From positions 1 through 64,000 of the forward strand of contig NZ_PVXN01000069.1 in the NCBI RefSeq assembly GCF_002995795.1: DNA of 64,000 bases, written 5' to 3'. Origin of the DNA: Clostridium thermopalmarium DSM 5974 (lineage in GTDB: Bacteria > Bacillota > Clostridia > Clostridiales > Clostridiaceae). Below are positions 37,719-46,431 of this stretch, in pieces (position 1 is the first letter of the stretch; each line of letters begins with the position of its first letter). The translations under genes were made by a program, and so were the position numbers. The notes beneath the pieces were generated by a model. The model saw only the letters and a list, made by a program, of their open reading frames with translations. It was not told the origin of the DNA and did not search any database.

Positions 37719-37952
37719 CTATGCTTTTTCTCTAAGACTTATTTTTAGCTTATATGGTTCCGTAAACATATCGTATGTAGAATTTTCGATTATGCAGTGC
37801 TTAACTGTAAATAAAAATCCATTATTAACTGGATAATCTACTTCTTTGCTGTTCAATATTACTAGGATTTCATCATTGGTTAGTTCTTTTTCCACATTAT
37901 TCTCCGGACTCACTTTCCCATTTATGTCCTTAAATTCAAATATCACCTTCAT
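37719..37952 (-). CDS. Small protein of unknown function
   Basis: I do not recognise this roughly 77-residue acidic protein (KVIFEFKDINGKV, ELTNDEILVIL). It has no signal peptide, membrane helix or cysteine pair; its one cysteine is in VKHCIIEN. It looks like a small beta-rich fold. The start at 37952 follows GGAGGGAG. It precedes the EFR1 gene by 86 bp in the same direction, so it may belong to that operon. Confidence 0.6.
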   Translation of the reverse strand: MKVIFEFKDINGKVSPENNVEKELTNDEILVILNSKEVDYPVNNGFLFTVKHCIIENSTYDMFTEPYKLKISLREKA

Positions 37953-38307
37953 TAGTTTTTCTCCCTCCATTAATCAACACAAATAATATTTTAAGAAACT
38001 TTCTTCTTATATTTCTTCATTCTTTTAATATCTCCTGCATTGAAATAGAATAACTTCGTTATACTTTTGCTGTAAAAAAAGCTGGCAAAATATGCACTAC
38101 CCTGTTTTGCTGTTATAAAGAAATACTTCTGTAAGGCTTGTGTTTAAAAAAATTTTGGAATAGAATTTAATTGGAAAACAATAGAAACATGATAAAAAAT
38201 TAGGGATGCTGTATATCTATGAATAATTATATTGTTATGCATATTTATTGCAGCATTTTCCATCTATTTTATATACAGTAGCTGTAAGATGATAAGGGGA
38301 TGATAAA
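37953..38307. other. 355-bp intergenic region, nothing distinct
   Basis: The stretch is AT-rich, between divergent genes. TTTTGC...GCAAAA (about 38065-38090) is a weak inverted repeat. I see no coding fragment, terminator or clear promoter. Confidence 0.35.
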
Positions 38308-38964
38308 ATGAGAAAAAAGATTGGTACATGGCTTGAATTGGCGTTTGTATATATAACAGCTTTAATTATTGCTGGATTTAGTAGAGCCATTGTATCGCTG
38401 GGAAAAGATATACCAACAAAAATGATAATTACATTACTTATATATATAGTTATGACGGCAATTCCGTTTCTAATTATTATTTTAAGAAAAATCCCTTTCA
38501 CGCAATTAGGATATACAAAAGACAATATTGGAAAGCAGTTGAGGATTGGTTTTTTAATCTTTTGTATAACTATTTCCTTTGTTGTAATGCCGTTGTTTTT
38601 TGGAGTTAGCAATGAGGAGGTATTGAGTATTAAATATTCCTCTATTTTGGTATTGCTATTCTATTTTATTTATGATTTTTTATTTGTAGGGTTTGGAGAA
38701 GAATTTATCTTTAGAGGTTATTTTATACAAAGGTTAGCAACAGCAGAATCTGATTTATTTGCCATAATTTTTTCGTCATTATTATTTGGATTATGGCACT
38801 TTCCAAACGGACATGATGTTTTTCAAGTGATAATGACAACAATATTAGGACTGTTTTATGGATTTTCAAAATATAAAATAAAGAATTGCTCAACCATATC
38901 CGTATCGGTAGCCCACGGCTTACATGATGCGGCAATTGCATTGTTGAGTTATTTTCTCTTATGA
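38308..38964 (+). CDS. CPBP-family intramembrane metalloprotease (CAAX/Abi type)
   Basis: The 218-residue polytopic protein has about six to seven membrane helices and the family motifs EEFIFRGYF (E131, E132, R136), FGLWHFPNG (H164) and VAHGLHDA (H203). These form the Rce1-like zinc site. Members act in prenylated protein processing, bacteriocin immunity or anti-sigma cleavage; no partner peptide gene is visible here. A GATAAGGGG ribosome site precedes the ATG. Confidence 0.85.
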   Translation: MRKKIGTWLELAFVYITALIIAGFSRAIVSLGKDIPTKMIITLLIYIVMTAIPFLIIILRKIPFTQLGYTKDNIGKQLRIGFLIFCITISFVVMPLFFGVSNEEVLSIKYSSILVLLFYFIYDFLFVGFGEEFIFRGYFIQRLATAESDLFAIIFSSLLFGLWHFPNGHDVFQVIMTTILGLFYGFSKYKIKNCSTISVSVAHGLHDAAIALLSYFLL

Positions 38965-39049
38965 AGATGAGATTTGCATTGTAGAAAGCGTTGAACAAGT
39001 ATTAGAAGCTTTCCTAAATGCAAATCCTTTGCGGAATGTTTCATATAAT

Positions 39050-39068
39050 AAAAATGCTGCGCATTTTT
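39050..39068. terminator. Short hairpin at the end of the GNAT gene
   Basis: AAAAATGC and GCATTTTT pair over 8 bp with a 3-nt loop. It overlaps the GNAT stop codon and has A/T tracts on both sides, so it may serve both convergent genes. Confidence 0.5.
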
Positions 39069-39645
39069 ATACATAGTCTTTACTTAATAATGCCCTTACA
39101 TAGCCCCTATCTTTTGTAGTGGAATCAATATAAAAATCATGTTTATAATAACAATAAATCAGCGATGAAGCCTTTGCCGCAGTATGGAGAAATAATTTTT
39201 TAACCCCAGCTTTTTTCATGGCTTCATCAACTGCATTCAGCATAACATTTCCAATTCCACGATTTTGAAATTTAGGTGATACTGCAAATCTGCTTAAATA
39301 TGCAGTTTTATCTGGCAGAATATTAATTCTGACACTTCCTACAATCATTCCGTTTAAAGAAGCCACGAATACCTCTTTTGTTTGAATATCCATCTCTATA
39401 TCTTTATAAGTTTCCTTAAGTGCTTCCAGGTTATCATTCTTAATTACATATTTACTATATTGTTTAAAAGCTTCTTTTGTTATTCTACTTATATCTTCAA
39501 TATCTTCTAAACTAGCTTTTCTAACTTCTATGGACAACAGTACATTATCTTTTTTTGGTATATTGAATCCAGAATCATCAAATAGATCTAAAATTTTTAT
39601 TTCTCTCGAAGAACAGTTCAAGTTTTTATTTCTTAAATTTTGCAT
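39067..39645 (-). CDS. GNAT acetyltransferase at the end of the arginine operon (candidate N-acetylglutamate synthase)
   Basis: The 192-residue product has an N-terminal leader of about 40 residues. A GNAT fold follows: IEVRKASLEDIEDI, VFVASLNGMIVGSVRI, AYLSRFAVSPKFQNRGIG (acetyl-CoA loop), and LFLHTAAKASSLIYCYYKHDFY. It is the last gene of a leftward run after argB, argD and an M20 amidohydrolase, 44 bp from the latter. Position suggests a substitute for ArgA (glutamate acetylation), as known for short NAGS enzymes elsewhere. Sequence alone only proves a GNAT; an unrelated role is possible. Confidence 0.7.
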   Translation of the reverse strand: MQNLRNKNLNCSSREIKILDLFDDSGFNIPKKDNVLLSIEVRKASLEDIEDISRITKEAFKQYSKYVIKNDNLEALKETYKDIEMDIQTKEVFVASLNGMIVGSVRINILPDKTAYLSRFAVSPKFQNRGIGNVMLNAVDEAMKKAGVKKLFLHTAAKASSLIYCYYKHDFYIDSTTKDRGYVRALLSKDYV

Positions 39646-39689
39646 AATGCCCCTCCCCCTATTTATTTACCCATAAATACATATTGATT

Positions 39690-40805
39690 TTACGAATATA
39701 AGGAAAGAATAAAATTAGTTATAATATGAATTCCATGAAAAATTGTATCTTCTGAAGCATTAAACTCTGAAGAATGCAGAGGATGTATCCCTTTATTATC
39801 CCCTTCAATACCAAGTCTAAAGTGCACAGATGGAACTTTTTCTGCAAAGAAAGAAAAATCTTCAGCAGCAAAAGTTTTCTCTGGAGTAATGACATTCTCC
39901 TCTCCAATAAGCGCTTTTGTGGTATCTATAAACCTCTTAGTAAAAGCTTCATCACTTACTAGTGGAGGATACTGAAAACTATAATTTACCTCAGAAGTAC
40001 ATCCATATTTTCTTGCGCATAAATATGCTGCTGATTTTATATTCTCGTAAATTTTATTTCTTAGATTGTTATCAAAAGTTCTTATAGTTCCTAGTACTTC
40101 GCAGTTATCTGCTATTACATTTGGAGCAGTTCCGCATTGTACTGAAGTAAAAGCAATAGTGTACGCTTCTAATGGATTAACTTCCATTTGAGACTTGAAA
40201 TTTACAGTTTGAATAAAGTCCACAGCAGGATAAAGAGGATTCTTACAAAGAAAAGGCATAGCTGCATGCCCTCCTTTGCCTTTAAATGTTATTCTAAAAT
40301 CATCTACTGAAGCCATAGACGCACCAGAAGAAACTTCTATAGTGCCACTCTTAACATTTGGCCACACATGAAATCCAATCATATTCTTAACTTTAGGATT
40401 TTCTAGTACACCTTCTTTAATCATAGGCAATGCCCCACCTTCATCCTCTTCCCCAGGCTGAAATATAAACTTTATACATTTATCAAAGCCTAATTTTTTA
40501 AGGACCAAAGCAGTTCCAGCAACTATAGCCATGTGATAATCATGACCGCAGACGTGAGACACTCCATTTACAGGCAGTGCGTCCATGTCAGCTCTAAGAG
40601 CTATACACTCATCCCCTTTATTAAAAACTGCAACCACACCAGTCTTTGCCATAACTTCAGTATGAATATCTAAATTCTTAAAAAAGTTCAGTATAATTTC
40701 TTGTGTTTTAAACTCTTTAAATGACAGCTCTGCATTATCATGAAGGTTTTCTCTAAGATTCTTTATTTCCTCCATATTTTCTTCAATTGCCTTTTTTATA
40801 TTCAA
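39690..40805 (-). CDS. M20-family amidohydrolase (candidate N-acetylornithine deacetylase)
   Basis: At 371 residues this is an M20D hydrolase of the hippurate/N-acyl-amino acid type. It has the metal-site stretch VCGHDYHMA, the catalytic FQPGEEDEGGA, a dimerisation domain with GGHAAMP, and a C-terminal AAEDFSFF region with His near HPLHSSEF. The enzyme removes an acyl group from an amino-acid amide. Lying 74 bp after argD and before a GNAT, it may deacetylate N-acetylornithine in place of ArgE. It starts with TTG after AGGTGGTG. An acetyl-diaminopimelate role is an alternative. Confidence 0.8.
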   Translation of the reverse strand: MNIKKAIEENMEEIKNLRENLHDNAELSFKEFKTQEIILNFFKNLDIHTEVMAKTGVVAVFNKGDECIALRADMDALPVNGVSHVCGHDYHMAIVAGTALVLKKLGFDKCIKFIFQPGEEDEGGALPMIKEGVLENPKVKNMIGFHVWPNVKSGTIEVSSGASMASVDDFRITFKGKGGHAAMPFLCKNPLYPAVDFIQTVNFKSQMEVNPLEAYTIAFTSVQCGTAPNVIADNCEVLGTIRTFDNNLRNKIYENIKSAAYLCARKYGCTSEVNYSFQYPPLVSDEAFTKRFIDTTKALIGEENVITPEKTFAAEDFSFFAEKVPSVHFRLGIEGDNKGIHPLHSSEFNASEDTIFHGIHIITNFILSLYS

Positions 40806-40879
40806 GCTAACACCACCTTAGATAAGGAAAACCATCCTGTTAACCTCATTTATCACAACAGATTAATAGCTAAATTTAT

Positions 40880-42049
40880 TTAAACATGCATTTCCTTCAT
40901 AATATCCTCTAATATATTTAATGCGGCATTCATATCCTCTTTTGTTACATTAAGTGGAGGAAGAATTCTAACAACATCTTCTCCAGCAGTAACTACTAAA
41001 AGACCTTTTTTAAAGCACGCATTCATAAAAGCTTTAGGATCATCAACACTAATGCCTAAAAGCAGCCCCATACCTTTTATTTCATTTATTACTTTGTATT
41101 TCTCTTTTAGTGCTGATAATTTTTCTTTTAAATATTGACCTTTCTTTTTAACTGAAGCAACTATGCCTCCTTCAATCAGTTCATTTAATACAGCTATACC
41201 AACCGCACATGCAAGAGGATTTCCTCCAAAGGTGCTTCCATGGTCTCCAGGAACTAAAACATTCTCAGCTTTCTCATTTACTATAAAAGCTCCTATTGGG
41301 AAACCACCACCTAAGCCTTTAGCTATAGTAATTACATCAGGTACAACTCCAAATTCTTTATAAGCAAAAAGGCTGCCTAGTCTTCCAATGCCGCATTGTA
41401 TTTCATCAAAAATTAATAACGCATCATGTTTATTACATAAATCTCTAGCTTCTTTTAAAAACTCATCACTAGCTCTTATAATTCCACCTTCCCCTTGAAT
41501 TGGTTCAATTATAATTCCGCATACATTTTCATCAAAACTTCTTTTTAAATCTTCAATATTGTTGAATTCAACTCGTTTTACGCCACCAATTAATGGCATA
41601 AAGTCCTTTTGATATTTTTCTTGGCCAGTAACTGATAAAGCTCCCATACTTCGACCATGAAAAGAATTATTCATGTATAATATAATATTTTTATTTATAC
41701 CGCCTTTTAATTTTCCATACTTTCTTGCTACTTTCAAAGCACCTTCAACTGCTTCTGTACCGCTGTTGCAAAAAAATACTTTACTGTGATCGCAGTTTTT
41801 AATTAGTTTATCAGCAAGTTCTGTATGTTTTGTATTCCAATAATAATTTGATATATGAATAAGTTTTTTACTTTGTTCTGTTATTGCATTGATTATTGTA
41901 GGATGGCTATGTCCCAAGCAGTTTACCGCAACTCCTGACACAAAGTCTATATATTCTTTTCCATTTACATCATAAAGCCTGCTGCCAAAACCTTTTTCAA
42001 AAGTAACATCAAATCTTCCATAGGTATTCATTACACTATTTTTTGACAT
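40880..42049 (-). CDS. argD: Acetylornithine aminotransferase
   Basis: This 389-residue class-III PLP aminotransferase has SGVAVNCLGHSHP, FCNSGTEAVEGALK, NSFHGRSMGALS, and the PLP lysine in VITIAKGLGGGFP. It converts N-acetylglutamate semialdehyde to N-acetylornithine. Its start overlaps the end of argB by 19 nt, giving translational coupling. GAGGAGTG precedes the ATG. Confidence 0.94.
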   Translation of the reverse strand: MSKNSVMNTYGRFDVTFEKGFGSRLYDVNGKEYIDFVSGVAVNCLGHSHPTIINAITEQSKKLIHISNYYWNTKHTELADKLIKNCDHSKVFFCNSGTEAVEGALKVARKYGKLKGGINKNIILYMNNSFHGRSMGALSVTGQEKYQKDFMPLIGGVKRVEFNNIEDLKRSFDENVCGIIIEPIQGEGGIIRASDEFLKEARDLCNKHDALLIFDEIQCGIGRLGSLFAYKEFGVVPDVITIAKGLGGGFPIGAFIVNEKAENVLVPGDHGSTFGGNPLACAVGIAVLNELIEGGIVASVKKKGQYLKEKLSALKEKYKVINEIKGMGLLLGISVDDPKAFMNACFKKGLLVVTAGEDVVRILPPLNVTKEDMNAALNILEDIMKEMHV

Positions 42050-42924
42050 AAATTATCACTCCTCTTTGTTACAATTTGGGTTCCAATATGATTAGTTATA
42101 TTAAATAATAAATTGTGTTCTTTGTTTCCATTAATTAAATGAACACTCTTAGTACCCTTATTAAGGGCATTAATACAACATTCAAGTTTTGGAATCATGC
42201 CTCCAGTTACAATATCAGAATTTATATATTCTTTAATTTCATCAATATCAATACAAGGTAAAATACTCGATGGATCCTTTGTGTCCATATATATTCCATC
42301 TACATCGGTCATAATAAGAAATTTTTCTGCCTTAAGAGTTCCACTTATAAAAGAAGCTGCATAATCAGCATTTATGTTGTAACTATTTCCATCATCATCA
42401 CAACCAATAGGAGATATTACAGGAATTACATTATTGTCTAACAAATTTAAAAGCAACTCCTTATTTATGCCTGTAATCTCTCCAACAAAGCCTATATCTA
42501 CTTTATCTTTACCATCATATACATATTTTTTCTTTGCCTTAATTAAACCGCTGTCTTTCCCACTTAATCCTATAGCCGTCAAACCTTTTCTGCTCAAGTT
42601 TGATGAAAGCTTTTTATTTATATTGCCTGATAAGACCATTTCTACAATCTCCATTGTAGATTTATCTGTAACCCTTAAACCTTTTACAAACCTATTTTCT
42701 CCACCAGTCTTTTTTATCCACTTCGAAATTTCTGGTCCGCCTCCATGTACAATAACTATTTTTATTCCTATGCTTGTTAGCAATAGTAAGTCATCAATAA
42801 ATGTATGCTGAGCTTCTTTATTGTCCATAATACTTCCGCCATATTTTATTACAAAAATCTTTCCTTTAAACTTATTGATTTCTAGAAAGGTTTCTACATT
42901 TAAGTAATTAGCTTTACTTTCCAT
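42031..42924 (-). CDS. argB: Acetylglutamate kinase
   Basis: This amino-acid kinase of about 297 residues has the signature stretches FVIKYGGSIMD, VIVHGGGPEI, and ADYAASFISGTLKAEKFLIMTDVDG near the nucleotide-binding region. It phosphorylates N-acetylglutamate. The start was placed at the ATG at 42924, after GGGAGGCGGG; an in-frame start upstream at 42966 would fall on the operator region. It is first of the leftward arginine genes. Confidence 0.93.
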   Translation of the reverse strand: MESKANYLNVETFLEINKFKGKIFVIKYGGSIMDNKEAQHTFIDDLLLLTSIGIKIVIVHGGGPEISKWIKKTGGENRFVKGLRVTDKSTMEIVEMVLSGNINKKLSSNLSRKGLTAIGLSGKDSGLIKAKKKYVYDGKDKVDIGFVGEITGINKELLLNLLDNNVIPVISPIGCDDDGNSYNINADYAASFISGTLKAEKFLIMTDVDGIYMDTKDPSSILPCIDIDEIKEYINSDIVTGGMIPKLECCINALNKGTKSVHLINGNKEHNLLFNITNHIGTQIVTKRSDNLCQKIV

Positions 42925-42950
42925 GTCCCGCCTCCCACTTAATATAATTT

Positions 42951-42990
42951 TAGAATAATTATACATCTATATTTATAATTATTCAATACT
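42951..42990. promoter_or_regulatory. Candidate ArgR operator (ARG boxes) between argB and argC
   Basis: AGAATAATTATACAT (about 42952-42966) and TATAATTATTCAATA (about 42974-42988) resemble RTGAATWWWWATTCAN ARG boxes in opposite orientation, about one to two turns apart. They lie just upstream of the argB start in the divergent argB/argC spacer. Confidence 0.45.
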
Positions 42991-43070
42991 CATATTGATT
43001 TTTTTGTAAATATGTAGCATAATTATTTATATCACATATTATAAAAATAATTAAAAATCGGGGTGAAATT

Positions 43071-44108
43071 ATGATTAAAGCAGGAATTATAGGGGCTACA
43101 GGCTACGCAGGAGAACAATTGGTATGGATACTCAATAAACATCCAAATGCGTCTATAGAATTTTATTGTTCTCATAATTATACAAATGTTTCTTTCGATA
43201 ATGTATATTTGAATTTTTATAGTTTTATTGAAGATAAATGTATTGATATAAATGAAGCAATAAATAGATTAAAGGATATAGAGGTTTTGTTTATTTCATT
43301 ACCTTCTGGCAATGCTTTTGATATAGCCGAAAAGGCTTTAAACTTAGGAATAAATGTAATAGACTTAGGAGCAGATTTTAGATTAGATTCTAAAGAAGTT
43401 TATGAGGATTGGTATGTAACTAAGCATAAAGCAGCATCTTTAATAAAAAATTCTATTTATGGACTTACAGAATTAAATAGAGATAAAATAAAAGAATGTA
43501 ATCTCTTAGCTAATCCTGGCTGCTATCCAACTGCTACCATATTAGCTTTAGCACCTCTCTTAAAGAATGACTTAGTAAACCTAAACAGCATAATAGTAGA
43601 TGCAAAATCAGGAGTTTCTGGAGCAGGAAGAGGAGCAAATATAGCTAATCTTTTCACAGAATGTAACGAGTCTATAAAAGCTTACGGAGCTCCAACACAT
43701 AGGCATACTCCAGAGATTGAACAAGAACTTTCAAAAATTGCCAAAAAAGATTTAGTAATTTCATTTACTCCTCATCTAGTTCCAATGAGTAGAGGAATAC
43801 TTGCAACATGCTATGCAAATTTAAACATAGATACAAATACAGAAGAACTTTTAAACCTGTATAGAGAATTTTATAAAGATGAATACTTTATAAAAATTTT
43901 AGATACTTTGCCTGAAACAAGGTGGGTTAAGGGTTCAAATTTTTGTCACATAGGTATAAGAGTAGACAAACGTACCAACAGAGTAATGGTATTATCTTCT
44001 ATAGATAATTTAGTAAAAGGTGCAGCTGGCCAAGCTGTTCAAAATATGAATATTATGTTTGGATTAGAAGAAACCGAAGGTTTAGAATTTATATCTATGG
44101 TTCCATAG
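43071..44108 (+). CDS. argC: N-acetyl-gamma-glutamyl-phosphate reductase
   Basis: At 345 residues it has the N-terminal NAD(P) loop [13 protein letters not shown] and the active-site cysteine in [30 protein letters not shown] and [13 protein letters not shown] follow. It reduces N-acetylglutamyl phosphate to the semialdehyde. It is divergent from argB across a 146-bp spacer. GGGGTG precedes the ATG. Confidence 0.95.
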   Translation: MIKAGIIGATGYAGEQLVWILNKHPNASIEFYCSHNYTNVSFDNVYLNFYSFIEDKCIDINEAINRLKDIEVLFISLPSGNAFDIAEKALNLGINVIDLGADFRLDSKEVYEDWYVTKHKAASLIKNSIYGLTELNRDKIKECNLLANPGCYPTATILALAPLLKNDLVNLNSIIVDAKSGVSGAGRGANIANLFTECNESIKAYGAPTHRHTPEIEQELSKIAKKDLVISFTPHLVPMSRGILATCYANLNIDTNTEELLNLYREFYKDEYFIKILDTLPETRWVKGSNFCHIGIRVDKRTNRVMVLSSIDNLVKGAAGQAVQNMNIMFGLEETEGLEFISMVP

Positions 44109-44199
44109 ATAATCATAGCATACAAATTTGATGGCACTATAAATATTGGTTATAATAATATTATCTTCGGAAGGCCTATAGATGGAGAGGAGTGCTAAT

Positions 44200-45429
44200 A
44201 TGAATAACAATTTTTTAGAAAAATATGCAAAACTCATAGTAAAATCAGGCATTAACATTCAAAAGAATCAAATCCTTGTTATATCAAGTCCAATAGAATG
44301 TGCTTTTTTTACTAGAAAAATAGCTGAAATAGCTTACAAAGAAGGTGCAAAAGATGTAGTTATAAACTGGATAGATGAATTATTCTCAAAAATTAGATTT
44401 TTAAATGCTCCAGAAGAGGTTTTTGAAGAATTTCCAGATTGGCAAAAGGAATTTTTCTTATCCTATGACAGAAAAGGAGCAGCTTTTTTAAGTATATCCG
44501 CATCGGATCCGGAACTTATGAAAGATGTAGACCCAGAAAGAATATTGAAGTCCACAAGAACTCGCAGTGCTGCCCTAGCGGAACATAGAGAAAGAATGAT
44601 GAGCAACAAAAATGTATGGAGCGTTATATCCGTTCCTACAAAAGCTTGGGCAAAAAAAGTATTTCCAAATCTCTCTGAAGATGAAGCTGTAGATAAGCTT
44701 TGGGAATACATATTTAAAGCTGTAAGAGCTGATAAAGAAGACCCTGTAGCTGCTTGGGAAGAACATAAAAATAACTTAAAGAACCGTATGGACTTTTTAA
44801 ACAAGAATAACTTTAAATATTTAAAGTATAAAAATTCCTTAGGTACAGATTTAAAAATAGAGCTTCCTGAAGGTCATATATGGCTTGGTGGATCTGATTA
44901 TACTCCAGAAGGACTAGAATTTATCGCAAACATTCCAACAGAAGAAGTATTTACCTTGCCTAAGAAAAATGGAGTAAATGGAACAGTAGTAAGTTCTATG
45001 CCTTTAAATGAAAATGGAAGCTTAGTTGAAAACTTCTCTCTTACATTTAAAGATGGTAAAGTAGTTGATTTTAAAGCTGAAAAAGGGTATGACACCCTTA
45101 AAAATATAATAGAAACCGATGAAGGTTCTTGCTATCTTGGTGAAGTAGCTCTAGTTCCTTATGATTCACCTATTTCAAACTTAAAAACAATATTCTTTAA
45201 TACTCTTTTTGATGAAAATGCTTCATGCCACTTAGCTCTTGGAAATGCCTACCCTGTATGCATAAAAGGTGGGGAGAATATGAGCAAAGAAGAGCTAGAA
45301 GAAAAAGGAGTAAATTCTTCTTTTTCTCATGTAGACTTTATGATTGGAACAGAAGACCTTGAAATCATAGGCATTACATCAGAAGGCAAGGAAATTCCAG
45401 TGTTTAAAAACGGAAATTTTGCATTTTAA
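44200..45429 (+). CDS. M29-family aminopeptidase (AmpS/PepS type)
   Basis: The product of about 409 residues matches M29 thermophilic aminopeptidases. It has IPTEEVFTLPKKNGVNGTV (metal Glu), DEGSCYLGEVALVPYDSPIS (Glu), LFDENASCHLALGNAYP (Glu, His), and a terminal HVDFMIGTEDLEI (His, Asp). The start was set at the ATG at 44200, after GGAGTG. It is monocistronic behind an argC-facing spacer with TATAAT-like boxes. Confidence 0.92.
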   Translation: MNNNFLEKYAKLIVKSGINIQKNQILVISSPIECAFFTRKIAEIAYKEGAKDVVINWIDELFSKIRFLNAPEEVFEEFPDWQKEFFLSYDRKGAAFLSISASDPELMKDVDPERILKSTRTRSAALAEHRERMMSNKNVWSVISVPTKAWAKKVFPNLSEDEAVDKLWEYIFKAVRADKEDPVAAWEEHKNNLKNRMDFLNKNNFKYLKYKNSLGTDLKIELPEGHIWLGGSDYTPEGLEFIANIPTEEVFTLPKKNGVNGTVVSSMPLNENGSLVENFSLTFKDGKVVDFKAEKGYDTLKNIIETDEGSCYLGEVALVPYDSPISNLKTIFFNTLFDENASCHLALGNAYPVCIKGGENMSKEELEEKGVNSSFSHVDFMIGTEDLEIIGITSEGKEIPVFKNGNFAF

Positions 45430-45430
45430 A

Positions 45431-45469
45431 AATATTAAGGTTAAGTGCCGTGCACTTAACCTTAATATT
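45431..45469. terminator. 18-bp perfect hairpin between convergent genes
   Basis: AATATTAAGGTTAAGTGC pairs perfectly with its complement around a 3-nt loop, overlapping the stop of the leftward MBL gene. There is no long T tract, so it may act as a shared terminator or mRNA stabiliser. Confidence 0.6.
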
Positions 45470-46361
45470 AGCATTTCTTATATCTAACAATTCTATCTTC
45501 TATTACTAACTTCACTTTCCCTATCTCAGTTAAATATTCAACATAAGATCTCAGCATTCTTTCTATTATTATATATTTTTGAACGCTTTTCACTCCGATA
45601 TCAAAACTCTTAATAACAACTTTTAAAATTTCTTCAAGTGTCATATTATCTTCCATAAGTTCGTAGATGCTTTCAGCTCTTTGCTTATAAAATTTTATAT
45701 TATCAGATATGAGTTTTGTAATATCATCATATATTCCTTTGTGTGCTATAACATATTTGCTGCATTTTAAATTATAAAGCTTCTCCTTGCTCTTTAAATC
45801 TTCTCTAAGTATAAAAGCGTATGGCATTTTTGCCCCTTCCATGACTTCATAGCTTATAAGTGCATCTGCTACATAAGCCACATTATCTGGAGTTATAATG
45901 GATATATGGGCTGGGCTGTGCCCTGGTGTATGAACAATATCAAATTTAACACCGCATACACATATCTTGTTTTGTTCATCAGAAATCATAATATCAGTTT
46001 CACATACCATATGCCCAAGATGCTGTTCTACCTCAGATAAACTTTGTGTACTGTAATATGATTTTAAATTTATTGCAGAACTGCAAATATGTGCTTCATG
46101 AACTGACATAGCTATAACACAGTTATACTTCTCCTTGAAGTATGCACTATTCCCTATATGGTCTATATGAGCATGGCTGCATATTATAGCAGCTACCTTA
46201 AATTTATTTTTTTCTAAGAGACTTTCTATTCCTTCTCTTTCCCCTTCTTTCCATCCTGAATCCAACATAATAATTTCTTCATCATTAAGTTTATAAAATG
46301 GTATATATGTCATTCCAGTATCTATGCAAAATGTATTGCCTTTTATCTCTTTTATTTTCAT
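45468..46361 (-). CDS. Metallo-beta-lactamase-fold hydrolase
   Basis: This 297-residue protein has metal-site motifs CSHAHIDHIGN (HxHxDH), HTPGHSPAHIS (His), VADALIS (Asp) and IAHKG (His). A C-terminal all-helical region around YELMEDNMTLEEIL follows. It is a glyoxalase-II/RNase-like MBL hydrolase; the substrate cannot be named. The gene is convergent with the aminopeptidase and lies 70 bp downstream of mnmH. Confidence 0.88.
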   Translation of the reverse strand: MKIKEIKGNTFCIDTGMTYIPFYKLNDEEIIMLDSGWKEGEREGIESLLEKNKFKVAAIICSHAHIDHIGNSAYFKEKYNCVIAMSVHEAHICSSAINLKSYYSTQSLSEVEQHLGHMVCETDIMISDEQNKICVCGVKFDIVHTPGHSPAHISIITPDNVAYVADALISYEVMEGAKMPYAFILREDLKSKEKLYNLKCSKYVIAHKGIYDDITKLISDNIKFYKQRAESIYELMEDNMTLEEILKVVIKSFDIGVKSVQKYIIIERMLRSYVEYLTEIGKVKLVIEDRIVRYKKC

Positions 46362-46431
46362 ATGAGTTTCTCCTTAGATTATATTTAATTTTTACCACAT
46401 TATAGTATACTTCATTATAAACTGATTGTCA

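Noticed and set aside
38960-39076. A 38-codon open frame without a start just after the CPBP gene (ESVEQVLEAFLNANPL)
   Set aside because: It looks slightly protein-like but is short, matches no family I know, and overlaps the shared terminator.
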